In this document: positions 26,524-35,401 of the stretch, piece by piece | How the letters are laid out: every line of letters starts with the position of its first letter | Numbering within the stretch: position 1 is the first letter of the stretch | Made by a program: the position numbers and the translations under genes | Origin: Pantoea latae | Lineage (GTDB): Bacteria; Pseudomonadota; Gammaproteobacteria; Enterobacterales; Enterobacteriaceae | Assembly: GCF_002077695.1 (NCBI RefSeq) | Contig: NZ_MWUE01000004.1 | Span: forward strand, 62,001 to 126,000 | Length of the DNA: 64,000 nt | Direction of reading: 5' to 3' | The notes under the pieces: model-generated | The model's database searches: none | Told to the model about the DNA's origin: nothing | What the model saw: only the letters and a program-made list of their open reading frames with translations

Positions 26524-26991
26524 CTACTCGCCGCTCGTGTCGGATTTGCCCAGAATTGCCTGCAGATCCTGCTTCAGGCTCGACATCTGCGTGGCATATT
26601 TCTCTTTACGCTCCGCATCTTCAATCAGCTGAACGATGGTTTCCGATAAGGTGCAGGCCCGCCGCTGCGCCAGTCCCGCCAGCCGTTGCCAGACCAGATA
26701 CTCCAGGTCGATCGACTTCTTGCGCGTATGCTGATGCTCGGCATTGAAGTGACGCTTGCGACGCGCGCGAATCGTCTGCTTAAGCCGATTGTCCAGCTCC
26801 GGATGAATGTGTTGCGCGATCCAGTCCGCGACATCAACCGGACGATTCTCCATTGAAAGCAGTTCTTCAACGGCCGCCTGCGCAGCGCTCCGTTCCAGAT
26901 GACGCGTGATCAGCTCACCTTCCCGGTGTTTTTTCACCAGGTATTTCCATTTCCATCCACTTTCAAGATTTTCGAGTTGTTGGTATTTCAT
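26524..26991 (-). CDS. matP: Ter macrodomain organiser MatP
   Basis: 155-residue DNA-binding protein that binds matS sites across the terminus region, compacts the Ter macrodomain and links it to the divisome through ZapB; it also excludes MukBEF from Ter. Closely follows E. coli MatP (150 aa): [26 protein letters not shown] at the N-terminus (only part quoted exactly), the ribbon-helix-helix [15 protein letters not shown], and a C-terminal coiled coil. The frame opens nine codons earlier, but the start at 26991 is the family one. Convergent with ompA, divergent from ycbZ, as in E. coli. Confidence 0.95.
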   Translation of the reverse strand: MKYQQLENLESGWKWKYLVKKHREGELITRHLERSAAQAAVEELLSMENRPVDVADWIAQHIHPELDNRLKQTIRARRKRHFNAEHQHTRKKSIDLEYLVWQRLAGLAQRRACTLSETIVQLIEDAERKEKYATQMSSLKQDLQAILGKSDTSGE

Positions 26992-27158
26992 CGGAATCTC
27001 ATCGTGACCGCGTAACAAACCAAGAATAACAGCTTTTCTGCCGGATGCAGCAAGGAAAAGGCGTTGATTGTCTCAGGGTTATTCAGAACCATGCAGTGCT
27101 TAACAAGGGGCTTTCCTGTATAATCCCGCTTTTCTTTAACCAACCAAATGCGATTATT

Positions 27159-28910
27159 TTGACCAGCTCTCAACTTTCCTGGCAAGACCTGCAGCCGAAT
27201 ATTACCGAATACGCATCTGTTTTTTCCCGCATCGAGGAAGAAGAGACCGATAGCCTGGCGGCGGTACAACCGCGTTTGCTCAATGCGCTGGCCTATCTCG
27301 CCAGCCAGACCGACGGCTTTCCCCTTCTGCTGGTGTGCAGTCAGGAAAACAGCGATTATCTGGCGCTGATTGCGCGCCAGATGGCGCGTATTGCTGACCA
27401 ACCCGCTGGCCTGTTCGGCGGACACTACCATCTCATCGCGGATAACGTCACCCTTCAGCCGCCCGGCGATGCCTCGCATCCTTTTACCGGCCGCGGCGAG
27501 GTCCATTTTGCCGAATGGATTGAGAACGACCAGCTGTTTGGCTGCGTGCGCCTGCATCGCGATCGTCTCCAGCTAGAGCCGGGCCTGATCCATCGTGCCA
27601 ACGGCGGCACGCTGGTGCTGTCGCTGCGTACGCTGCAGGCGCAGCCGCTGCTCTGGCTGCGCCTGAAACGCGCGATCCAGCTGGGACGTCTTGAGTGGCA
27701 GTCGCCGGATGAACGCCATCCTCTGCCGGTTTCCATTCCGCCGCTGCCGCTCAGCCTGAAGCTGGTGCTGTGCGGCGATCGTGACGCGCTGGCGACGTTT
27801 CAGGAGAGCGATCCTGAACTGCATGAACTGGCGACCTATACCGAGTTCGAAGAGAACATGCAGGTGGTCGATGAAGAGGATATGCTCGCCTGGTGCCGCT
27901 GGGCGCAGGATGTCGCGCTGCAGGCGGGGCTGCCCGCGCCGCAGGCTGATTTCTGGCCGCCCCTGATCCGCGAAGCGGTGCGTTACACCGGCGACCAGGA
28001 AGTGCTGCCGCTCTGTCCGCGCTGGCTGTTGCGTCAGATGCGCGAAGCGGTGATGCAGGAAGCCACGCTGAGCGAAGCGGCGCTGACCAGCGCGCTTGAG
28101 GCGCGCACCTGGCGCGAGGCGTTCCTCGCCGAACGCATGCGTGACGAAATCCTGTTAAAACAGATCCTGATTGAAACCGAAGGCGAAGTCGTCGGTCAAA
28201 TCAACGGCCTCTCCGTGGTGGAATTTCCCGGCCACCCGCGTCCCTGGGGCGAACCGTCGCGCATTACCTGCGTGGTTCACCCTGGCGACGGCGAATTTAC
28301 CGACGTCGAACGTAAAGCGGAGCTGGGCGGCAATATCCACGCCAAAGGCATGATGATCATGCAGGCGTACCTGATCGCCGAGCTGGAGCTGGATCAGCAA
28401 CTGCCCTTCTCGGCGTCGCTGGTGTTTGAGCAATCCTACTCAGAGGTGGACGGTGACAGCGCCTCGCTGGCCGAGCTGTGCGCCCTGATCAGCGCGCTGG
28501 CGAACCAGCCGATCAATCAGCAGATCGCCGTCACCGGTTCGGTCGATCAGTTTGGCAATGTGCAGCCAGTGGGCGGCCTGAACGAGAAGATTGAAGGTTT
28601 CTTCACTATCTGCAACGAACGTGAGCTGACTGGCCAGCAGGGCGTCATTATCCCGATGAGCAACGTGCGCCACCTGAGTCTGAGCCAGGAGGTGGTGGAC
28701 GCCGTCGAACAGGGGCGCTTCCATATCTGGGCGATCGATCGCGCTGAGGAAGCCTTGCCGCTGCTGACCGGCGTCATCTGGCGCAGCGAAGAGGAGAACG
28801 CTGACGATCTGCTGCGCAGGATCCAGGATCGCATCGCTCAGCTGAATCAGCAGGAAGCGAGCCATCGTCCCTGGCCCCTTCGCTGGCTAAACTGGTTTAA
28901 CCAGCGCTGA
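27159..28910 (+). CDS. ycbZ: YcbZ/LonH, Lon-related putative ATP-dependent protease
   Basis: Lon-family protein of about 583 residues with a degenerate AAA-like N-terminal half and an intact C-terminal Lon protease domain. The catalytic Ser lies in VDGDSASLAEL and the Lys in GGLNEKIEGFF. Physiological substrates are poorly known; recent work on the E. coli homologue concerns ribosome assembly. No ATG starts at the family position. The frame opens at 27045, but similarity with E. coli YcbZ begins at L-T-S-S-Q-L-S-W-Q, so a TTG start at 27159 is most likely (ATT codons immediately precede it). No convincing Shine-Dalgarno is visible there. fabA follows after 67 bases. Confidence 0.88.
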   Translation: MTSSQLSWQDLQPNITEYASVFSRIEEEETDSLAAVQPRLLNALAYLASQTDGFPLLLVCSQENSDYLALIARQMARIADQPAGLFGGHYHLIADNVTLQPPGDASHPFTGRGEVHFAEWIENDQLFGCVRLHRDRLQLEPGLIHRANGGTLVLSLRTLQAQPLLWLRLKRAIQLGRLEWQSPDERHPLPVSIPPLPLSLKLVLCGDRDALATFQESDPELHELATYTEFEENMQVVDEEDMLAWCRWAQDVALQAGLPAPQADFWPPLIREAVRYTGDQEVLPLCPRWLLRQMREAVMQEATLSEAALTSALEARTWREAFLAERMRDEILLKQILIETEGEVVGQINGLSVVEFPGHPRPWGEPSRITCVVHPGDGEFTDVERKAELGGNIHAKGMMIMQAYLIAELELDQQLPFSASLVFEQSYSEVDGDSASLAELCALISALANQPINQQIAVTGSVDQFGNVQPVGGLNEKIEGFFTICNERELTGQQGVIIPMSNVRHLSLSQEVVDAVEQGRFHIWAIDRAEEALPLLTGVIWRSEEENADDLLRRIQDRIAQLNQQEASHRPWPLRWLNWFNQR

Positions 28911-28977
28911 TTAAATTGCCCGGCGTACAGCTGTTCGCTAAACTTCGTGCTCTACTAAAACAAGGCTTATTGAAAAC

Positions 28978-29496
28978 ATGGTTGATAAACGCGAATCCTA
29001 TAGCAAAGAGGACCTGATTGCGTCAGGTCGCGGTGAACTGTTTGGCGAGAACGGACCGCCGCTTCCGTCAGGCAACATGTTGATGATGGACCGCGTGGTC
29101 AAAATGACCGAAGACGGCGGTAAATACGATAAAGGTTTCGTGGAAGCTGAACTGGATATCCATCCGGATTTATGGTTTTTCGCCTGCCACTTTATCGGCG
29201 ATCCGGTGATGCCGGGCTGCCTCGGCCTTGACGCTATGTGGCAGCTGGTAGGCTTCTATCTGGGCTGGCTCGGCGGCGAAGGCAAAGGCCGCGCGCTGGG
29301 CGTTGGCGAGGTGAAATTCACCGGCCAGGTGCTGCCGACGGCGAAGAAAGTGACCTACCGCATTCACTTCAAACGCGTCATTAATCGTAAGCTGGTGATG
29401 GGCGTCGCCGATGGCGAAGTGTTTGTCGATGGCAACCTGATTTACTCTGCCAGCGATCTGAAAGTCGGTCTGTTCAAAGACGCCAGCGCTTTCTGA
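28978..29496 (+). CDS. fabA: 3-hydroxydecanoyl-ACP dehydratase/isomerase FabA
   Basis: 172 residues, exactly the E. coli length. FabA dehydrates 3-hydroxyacyl-ACP and isomerises trans-2- to cis-3-decenoyl-ACP, the entry to unsaturated fatty acids. Active-site H71 ([14 protein letters not shown]) and D85 (GLDAMWQL) are in place. The ATG at 28978 follows AAGGCTTATTGAAA, which resembles the E. coli leader. A terminator lies after the stop. Regulation by FadR/FabR is expected from the family but no operator was clear enough to claim. Confidence 0.98.
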   Translation: MVDKRESYSKEDLIASGRGELFGENGPPLPSGNMLMMDRVVKMTEDGGKYDKGFVEAELDIHPDLWFFACHFIGDPVMPGCLGLDAMWQLVGFYLGWLGGEGKGRALGVGEVKFTGQVLPTAKKVTYRIHFKRVINRKLVMGVADGEVFVDGNLIYSASDLKVGLFKDASAF

Positions 29497-29510
29497 TAGC
29501 GTAAATGAAA

Positions 29511-29541
29511 ACCTCCGCCGCTGCGGAGGTTTCTTCCTTTT
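29511..29541 (+). terminator. Terminator of fabA
   Basis: ACCTCCGC (29511-29518) pairs with GCGGAGGT (29523-29530), CGCT loop, followed by TTCTTCCTTTT. It lies between the convergent fabA and rmf genes. Confidence 0.85.
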
Positions 29542-29553
29542 CCTGACGGTCGA

Positions 29554-29721
29554 TTACACCGTAACCGCCCTGTCCTCCATGGCTTGTCGCCAACCTCCCA
29601 ACCAGTGAGACTTAGCCTCAATCATCTGATACGGACACATCTCTTTTGAGCGTCCTGTAATACCGGCCTGGTAGCCACGTGCATGAGCGCGTTCAAGGCG
29701 GTCTCGTTTCTGTCTCTTCAT
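29554..29721 (-). CDS. rmf: Ribosome modulation factor Rmf
   Basis: 55-residue ribosome hibernation factor that dimerises 70S ribosomes to 100S particles in stationary phase. Read on the minus strand the product starts MKRQKRDRLERAHARGYQAG and keeps the GRSKEMCPYQ and HWLGGWRQAMEDR segments of E. coli Rmf, with the same length. It was missed by the length cutoff of simple ORF calling. Its place between fabA and pqiC, antiparallel to fabA, is as in E. coli. Promoter and leader lie in 29722-29925, where nothing else is evident. Confidence 0.95.
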   Translation of the reverse strand: MKRQKRDRLERAHARGYQAGITGRSKEMCPYQMIEAKSHWLGGWRQAMEDRAVTV

Positions 29722-29928
29722 ACTCCGTATCCCTCATATCAGGTCTGTGGAATCTGGTGGAAAGAAATAGAGTGGCGAAATAGTGCCCAGCCACAGTTAA
29801 GTTCTACCTGCCCTGGCCGCAAAGGTCAATGCGCAAATTTCACGCCACTGTCACCGTTTTGCCGTCAAATCGCCATCAACGTCGCGCCATAAAAAGCGGC
29901 TGATGACCTTATCGCCTTGAGACGGCAA

Positions 29929-29980
29929 TAAAAAAAAGCCCCTGGCGTTCGCTGCGTTTTGCTGCGGCCGCCAGGGGCTT
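29929..29980 (-). terminator. Terminator of pqiABC
   Basis: AAGCCCCTGGCG (29936-29947) pairs with CGCCAGGGGCTT (29969-29980), 12 bp perfect; the loop has an additional small GC-rich hairpin. Read on the minus strand it is followed by a run of eight T. It sits just after the pqiC stop. Confidence 0.9.
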
Positions 29981-30000
29981 GAGGACATCTTTAGCGCATT

Positions 30001-30567
30001 TTATTCTGTGGTTATCGCCGCGTTGGCAATCTGCTGCGCGGTTTGCTGCCAGCCGATAGCCAGGGTTCGCACCAGCGCGTCATAGCCATCTTCGTTCTGC
30101 GGCAGCGCCACATCGAACCCCTGCTTCACCACATGGCCATTATGCTGCAGCACCCATTCGCCGCTGACCACGGCGCGCCCGTCGTAGCGCCCCTGAAAAC
30201 CGGTAACCGTTACGTTCAGGGTGTCATGCTTCTCGCCCAGCGGCGCGGCGGAGACCAGCCGCCCCGGCAGCGCTTTGCTCAGGTTGGCGACCAGCGTCTG
30301 CTGCAGCTGCTGATCGAGCGGGCTGGCCCACAGATTATTGGCGGCGATAACGTATTTAACGTCGCTGGTCTGATAAACCAGCCCGTTGCCCGCCAGATAA
30401 TCGGGCACCGCCACCTGCTCCACCCACAGCGCCGGCGGCTGCGCCTCGCCGCCGGTGCGCACCTGCATCGCCGCCGGTTTCGACGGCAGCTGATAGTAAG
30501 TGTTATCAATGGTGCTGCTGCACGCGCCTAACAGCAGCGCGGCGCACAAAACGGCTCCTTTTCTCAC
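30001..30567 (-). CDS. pqiC: PqiC outer-membrane lipoprotein
   Basis: 188-residue lipoprotein (formerly YmbA) of the PqiABC envelope-spanning complex. The lipobox LLGACSS places the acylated cysteine at residue 16, and the following residues lack a +2 aspartate, consistent with outer-membrane sorting. In E. coli PqiC docks the PqiB needle at the outer membrane, completing a lipid-transport bridge. Its ATG overlaps the pqiB stop (30564-30567). Length and the ABC-type-transport auxiliary-lipoprotein fold (DUF330) agree with E. coli. Confidence 0.95.
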   Translation of the reverse strand: MRKGAVLCAALLLGACSSTIDNTYYQLPSKPAAMQVRTGGEAQPPALWVEQVAVPDYLAGNGLVYQTSDVKYVIAANNLWASPLDQQLQQTLVANLSKALPGRLVSAAPLGEKHDTLNVTVTGFQGRYDGRAVVSGEWVLQHNGHVVKQGFDVALPQNEDGYDALVRTLAIGWQQTAQQIANAAITTE

Positions 30568-32207
30568 TGTTTCGCCCTCTTTGGCTGGGGATCCTGACCC
30601 GGTTTGGCCTCAAAGACCAGCGCGTTGCTCTTGGTGTTGAGGGTTTTCAACACCGGCTGCAGTTCGCGCAGTACCTGATCGAGTCGCTGCATATCGCCCA
30701 CCAGCTTAGTGTAAGCCGGAGAGCCCGGTTGCAGCCCTTTCATGCTGCGATTCAGTTCGCGCAGCGTTTGCTGCATATCTTCCGGCAGGGTTTTCATCGC
30801 CGGGCTGGCGGTGATCTGATTGAGGTTTTTCAGCGTGCCCTGCATTTCACGCAGCGTGCGCTGGCTCTCTTTCAGCGTGCCGGTCGCCTCGGTGACCACG
30901 TTGTTGAGCGGCAAGGCGTTGATCTTGTCGAGCGCCGCCACCAGTTTCTGCTGGATCTGGCTCAGGCCGCCGCTGGTGGTCGGAATGATCTCGTAGCCAG
31001 CCACTTTGTTGGGGCCTTTATAGGCCGGCACATTATCGTAGAAGTCGAGATCGATATAGAGTGAGCCGGAGAGCAGGTTGCCGGTTTTCAGCGAGGCGCG
31101 CAGGCCGCGTTTTTTACCGTCCTGCAGATGCTGCTCCAGATTAAAGTCCTGACCCAGTCGGGCGATAAAGCGATCCGGCTCGATGCGGATCAGCACCGGC
31201 ACGCGATAGTCGTTATTCAACGCCTGATTGACGCTTTCGGTCATAAACGGCACCTGCGAGACGGTTCCCAGACGAATGCCGCGGAACTCCACCGGCGCGC
31301 CAACCTGCAGGCCGCGAATCGAGTCGGTGAAGAACATCAGGAAATCGACGTGATTGGTGTAGAGCGAATCCTGAATGCTGCGCTGATCGTCGAACAGATG
31401 ATAGTCGGCGTGGTTCGCCGCCGCCTGGCCTAAATCCCAGCCGTCCGGCACGTCGAAGCTGACGCCACCGCTGAACAGCGTGGTCAGCGATCCCATCTCG
31501 ACACGCATGCCCGAGGCGGACATATCCACCGCGATGCCGCTGTCTTTCCAGAAGCGAACGTTGGTAGTCACTAGCCGATCGTAAGGCGCGGCGATAAACA
31601 GCTGATAGGTCATCATGCGCTTGTCGGTATCGAAGGTGCTGGTTTCCACGCTGCCGACGCGGTAGCCGCGGAACAGCACCGGATCGCCGGCGTTCAGCTG
31701 CCCCGCTTTTTTGCTGTCGAGCGTAATGCGGATGCCTTTCGCGTCAGGCGGTGCCAGCGGCGGCGCGTCCAGCAGCTGATACTGCTCTTTCGGCTCCGCT
31801 TTGGTGCCCGGCTGCAGTTCGATATAGTTGCCGGAAAGCAGCGTGTTGAGGCCAGTGACCCCTTCGCGGCCGATCTGCGGCTTCACCACCCAGAACACGC
31901 TGTCGCCGTGCAGCAGCTTTTCCATGCCGGAATTGAGCCGCGCGGTGATCTCCACGTGGTGCAGATCGTCGGTCAGCTCCGCTTTTTCCACCACGCCGAC
32001 ATCGACGCTGCGGCTTTTAATGGTGGTTTTACCCGCTTCGATACCTTCCGCGTTTTCCGTAAACAGGGTCACTTCCGGCCCGAGATGGCTAAAGTGATAA
32101 AACAGGATCCATCCGCCGATCAACAGCGTCACGATGGGGACAATCCAGACCGGCGACCAGCGTTTTATCTGGTCCACTTTGGCATGGCCGTGGTTACTTT
32201 CCGTCAA
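30564..32207 (-). CDS. pqiB: PqiB, MCE-domain tunnel protein
   Basis: 547-residue periplasmic protein anchored by one N-terminal membrane segment (about residues 18-40). Three MCE domains follow in series, then a long helical C-terminus rich in heptads (TGTLKESQRTLREMQGTLKNL) that forms the needle in E. coli PqiB. The complex is thought to move lipids between inner and outer membranes. The start at 32207 lies inside pqiA (14-base overlap), and the stop overlaps pqiC, so the three genes are translationally coupled. Confidence 0.96.
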   Translation of the reverse strand: MTESNHGHAKVDQIKRWSPVWIVPIVTLLIGGWILFYHFSHLGPEVTLFTENAEGIEAGKTTIKSRSVDVGVVEKAELTDDLHHVEITARLNSGMEKLLHGDSVFWVVKPQIGREGVTGLNTLLSGNYIELQPGTKAEPKEQYQLLDAPPLAPPDAKGIRITLDSKKAGQLNAGDPVLFRGYRVGSVETSTFDTDKRMMTYQLFIAAPYDRLVTTNVRFWKDSGIAVDMSASGMRVEMGSLTTLFSGGVSFDVPDGWDLGQAAANHADYHLFDDQRSIQDSLYTNHVDFLMFFTDSIRGLQVGAPVEFRGIRLGTVSQVPFMTESVNQALNNDYRVPVLIRIEPDRFIARLGQDFNLEQHLQDGKKRGLRASLKTGNLLSGSLYIDLDFYDNVPAYKGPNKVAGYEIIPTTSGGLSQIQQKLVAALDKINALPLNNVVTEATGTLKESQRTLREMQGTLKNLNQITASPAMKTLPEDMQQTLRELNRSMKGLQPGSPAYTKLVGDMQRLDQVLRELQPVLKTLNTKSNALVFEAKPGQDPQPKRAKQ

Positions 32208-33462
32208 GGCGCGGCTCCTTCGTAGTGTGTTCCCGTAGGCGATCCCAGGTCAGGCGCGGGTCAAAGGTCATGGCGGCGATCATGGTCAGGATCACCACCA
32301 GCGCGAATAGCAGCGCGCCCGTCGCGGGATAAACATTCATCAGTTGCCCCATGCGCACCAGCGCAGAGAGCACGGCAATAACAAACACGTCGATCATCGA
32401 CCAGCGGCCAACGAATTCGACCACTTCATACACCAGGTGCATCCTTTCGCTGTCGCGGTGGCCGCGTCCGCTGGCGTTCCAGCAGAGCCAGCCAATCGCC
32501 AGCATTTTTAGCGACGGCACCATGATGCTGGCGATAAAGATCACCAGCGCCACCGGATAGGATCCGTCGCTCCAGAGCAGGATCACGCCCGCCATAATGT
32601 TAGACGGATACGGTGTGCCGAGGGTTTCGGTCACCATAATCGGCAGCACATTGGCGGGGATGTAGATCATCAGCGAGGTAAAGAGCAGCGCCAGCGTCCA
32701 TTGTAGACTGTGTTTGCGGCGCGGCGCGGCGATAACGCCGCAGCGCGGGCAGTCGGGCTGCTGCGCAGGCAGAATGGCGGTGCAGCAGGGACAGGAGCGC
32801 AGATTCTGCTGCAGCCCGCTGACGCCCTTTTCCGGCGCATGGGGCAGCGACGGCATCGGCGCGATCTGGTTCCACAGCCAGCGGCGATCCACACACTGGA
32901 ACGCGCGCAGCTGCAGCAGGCAGAACAGACACCAGGGCCAGAAGCTGGTCTCCAGACCGATATCGCCATAGGCCATCAGCTTGACGAAGCTGACCAGCAC
33001 GGCGGCCATAAAGATCTCCGCCATGCCCCAGCTGCGCAGCTGAAACAGCGTGCGCGCCAGCCCCAGACGCAGGCTGGCTGGCATCCTGATGCGGTTGACC
33101 AGCAGAATAATGGTCAGCATGCAGAGGCCGGGGATCGCCTGCACAAACACCAGAAACAGCGTGGCGAGACTGCTGTAGTCCTCCGACACCATCACTTTCG
33201 GGATCTGCAGCAGCGATATCTGGCTGCTGAGACCCGCGACCTTCATGGTGATAAAGGGAAACAGGTTCGCCAGCAGCAGCATAAACAGCGCCGCCAGCGC
33301 ATAGCCGGTCGGACGCCTGCGCGGCTCGGGCCAGTTGGTGGTCAGCACCGAGTGGCAGCGCGGGCAGGACGCACGGCTGCCCTGCGGCACATCGGGCAGT
33401 TTTACCATTAAATCGCACTGTGGACAGAGCATCCACGCCTGACTTTCAGCGGCTGAACACAT
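32194..33462 (-). CDS. pqiA: PqiA inner-membrane protein
   Basis: 422-residue paraquat-inducible protein with eight predicted membrane helices in two PqiA domains. Each domain begins with a zinc-ribbon-like cysteine cluster: CPQCDLMV..CPRCHS at the N-terminus and CPCC..CPRCG in the middle. It partners PqiB and PqiC. In E. coli pqiAB is induced by paraquat through SoxRS; no SoxS box could be assigned here because the upstream gap to uup is only 16 bases, which suggests read-through from uup or an internal promoter. Confidence 0.95.
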   Translation of the reverse strand: MCSAAESQAWMLCPQCDLMVKLPDVPQGSRASCPRCHSVLTTNWPEPRRRPTGYALAALFMLLLANLFPFITMKVAGLSSQISLLQIPKVMVSEDYSSLATLFLVFVQAIPGLCMLTIILLVNRIRMPASLRLGLARTLFQLRSWGMAEIFMAAVLVSFVKLMAYGDIGLETSFWPWCLFCLLQLRAFQCVDRRWLWNQIAPMPSLPHAPEKGVSGLQQNLRSCPCCTAILPAQQPDCPRCGVIAAPRRKHSLQWTLALLFTSLMIYIPANVLPIMVTETLGTPYPSNIMAGVILLWSDGSYPVALVIFIASIMVPSLKMLAIGWLCWNASGRGHRDSERMHLVYEVVEFVGRWSMIDVFVIAVLSALVRMGQLMNVYPATGALLFALVVILTMIAAMTFDPRLTWDRLREHTTKEPRLDGK

Positions 33463-33478
33463 CCCGACTCCCTTTTCT

Positions 33479-35395
33479 TTATGCGCCGTTTTTCAGCGCT
33501 TCCAGCTCTTCCCAGCGGGCGAAGGCCGTTTCCAGCTCCTGCTCCGTCTGCGCCAGCGCATCCAGCACCGGCTGGGTCTGGTCGTGCGGCTGGCTGAAGA
33601 AATCGGGATGGCTCATTTTCGCCTGCAGCTCGCCGATGCGCGCCTCCAGCGACTCCAGCTTCTGCGGCAGCTGCTCCAGCTCGCGCGTCAGGTTGTAGCT
33701 GAGCTTAGCGCCGCCGCGTTTGCCGGCCTCGTTTTTCTCTGCGGCCGGTTTCGCCGCGGCAGCAGGCTTGCTCGCCTGGGCGCTCTTCTGCTGTTTATAG
33801 GCCGCGCGCTGCTGCTGCGCGTCGTGATAGCCGCCGACAAAGCTGCCGATTTCGCCGTTGCCTTCGAAGATCCAGCACTCGGTCACGGTATTGTCGACGA
33901 ACTGACGGTCATGGCTTACCAGCAGCACCGTGCCCTGATAGCCGTCGATCAGCTCTTCCAGCAGCTCCAGGGTTTCGACGTCGAGATCGTTGGTCGGTTC
34001 ATCGAGGATCATCAGGTTGCTGGGACGCAGGAAAAGACGCGCCAGCAGCAGACGGTTGCGCTCGCCGCCGGAGAGGGCGCGCACCGGCGTCATGGCGCGT
34101 TTCGGATGAAACAGGAAGTCCTGCAGGTAGCCCAGCACGTGGCGCGGCTTGCCGTTGACCATCACCTCCTGCTTGCCTTCGGCGAGGTTATCCATCACGG
34201 TGCGGTCGGGATCCAGCTCGGCGCGATGCTGGTCGAAGTAGGCGACCTCCAGCTTGGTGCCGCTGTGCACGCGGCCGCTGTCGGCTTTCAGCTGCTGCAG
34301 CATCAGGCGCAGCAGCGTGGTTTTGCCGCAGCCGTTCGGGCCGATCAGGCCAATTTTGTCGCCGCGCTGCACCTGTGCGGAGAAGTCCTGCACCAGCGTC
34401 TTGCCGTCCACGCCATAGTTGACGTGCTCCAGTTCGAAGACGATTTTGCCGGAGCGCGACGCCTCGCCCACCTGCATATTCGCTTTGCCCATCACCTCGC
34501 GGCGCTCGGAGCGTTCGCGGCGCAGCGCTTTCAGCGCGCGCACGCGGCCTTCGTTACGGGTGCGGCGCGCCTTGATGCCCTGACGGATCCACACCTCTTC
34601 CTGCGCCAGCTTGCGGTCGAACTCGGCGTTCTGCATCTCTTCGACGCGCAGCGCCTCCTCTTTCCCCTCCAGGTAGAGGTCGTAGTTGCCCGGCCAGGAG
34701 ACCAGCTTGCCGCGATCGAGGTCGACGATGCGCGTCGCCATATTGCGGATAAACGAACGGTCATGGGAGATAAAGACGATGCTGCCGGTAAAGGTCTTCA
34801 GGAAGGTTTCCAGCCAGTCGATGGTTTCGATATCGAGGTGGTTGGTTGGTTCGTCGAGCAGCAGCACGCGCGGATTGCTGACCAGCGCGCGGCCCAGCGC
34901 CGCTTTACGCAGCCAGCCGCCCGACAGCGACGACAACTCGGTATCGGGCTGCAGGCCGATCTGCTGTAGTACGTCGTTGATGCGGCTTTCCAGCTGCCAC
35001 AGGTTGTGGTGATCGAGAATGGTCTGCAAACGCCCCATCTCGTTGAGGTTTTTCTCGCTGGGATCGAGCATCACCGCATGGGAGATGGCGTGGTAGGCCT
35101 TGAGGTGCTCGGCCTGCTCTTCCACCCCTTCCGCCACGAAGTCATACACCGAGCCGGTAATATTGCGCGGCGGATCCTGCTGCAGACGCGCCACCACCAG
35201 ATCCTGCTCAAAGATGATGCGGCCATCGTCCAGCGGCTGCTCGCCGTTGATGATCTTCATCAGGGTCGACTTGCCGGCGCCGTTACGGCCGACCAGACAG
35301 ACGCGTTCGTTCTCTTCGATATGCAGCTCGGTGTTGTCGAGCAGCGGCGCGTCGCTGAAGGAGAGGTAGGCGCCGTGAATACTGATTAATGACAT
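33479..35395 (-). CDS. uup: ABC-F ATPase Uup
   Basis: 638-residue cytosolic ABC-F protein with two ATP-binding cassettes and a C-terminal coiled-coil DNA-binding domain. Walker A motifs GRNGAGKST and GPNGCGKTT, signature LSGGWLRKA and LSGGERNRL, and both LLDEPTNHLD/ILDEPTNDLD Walker B motifs are intact. Uup mutations increase precise transposon excision in E. coli, and it has been linked to ribosome function. A poly-Ala/Lys linker (residues about 545-580) precedes the coiled coil. It starts 6 bases after the rlmL stop and is followed by pqiA. Confidence 0.96.
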   Translation of the reverse strand: MSLISIHGAYLSFSDAPLLDNTELHIEENERVCLVGRNGAGKSTLMKIINGEQPLDDGRIIFEQDLVVARLQQDPPRNITGSVYDFVAEGVEEQAEHLKAYHAISHAVMLDPSEKNLNEMGRLQTILDHHNLWQLESRINDVLQQIGLQPDTELSSLSGGWLRKAALGRALVSNPRVLLLDEPTNHLDIETIDWLETFLKTFTGSIVFISHDRSFIRNMATRIVDLDRGKLVSWPGNYDLYLEGKEEALRVEEMQNAEFDRKLAQEEVWIRQGIKARRTRNEGRVRALKALRRERSERREVMGKANMQVGEASRSGKIVFELEHVNYGVDGKTLVQDFSAQVQRGDKIGLIGPNGCGKTTLLRLMLQQLKADSGRVHSGTKLEVAYFDQHRAELDPDRTVMDNLAEGKQEVMVNGKPRHVLGYLQDFLFHPKRAMTPVRALSGGERNRLLLARLFLRPSNLMILDEPTNDLDVETLELLEELIDGYQGTVLLVSHDRQFVDNTVTECWIFEGNGEIGSFVGGYHDAQQQRAAYKQQKSAQASKPAAAAKPAAEKNEAGKRGGAKLSYNLTRELEQLPQKLESLEARIGELQAKMSHPDFFSQPHDQTQPVLDALAQTEQELETAFARWEELEALKNGA

Positions 35396-35401
35396 CTGAA
35401 C

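Noticed and set aside
28915..28977. Possible FadR/FabR operator upstream of fabA
   Set aside because: The best candidate around 28930 matches too few consensus positions to claim.
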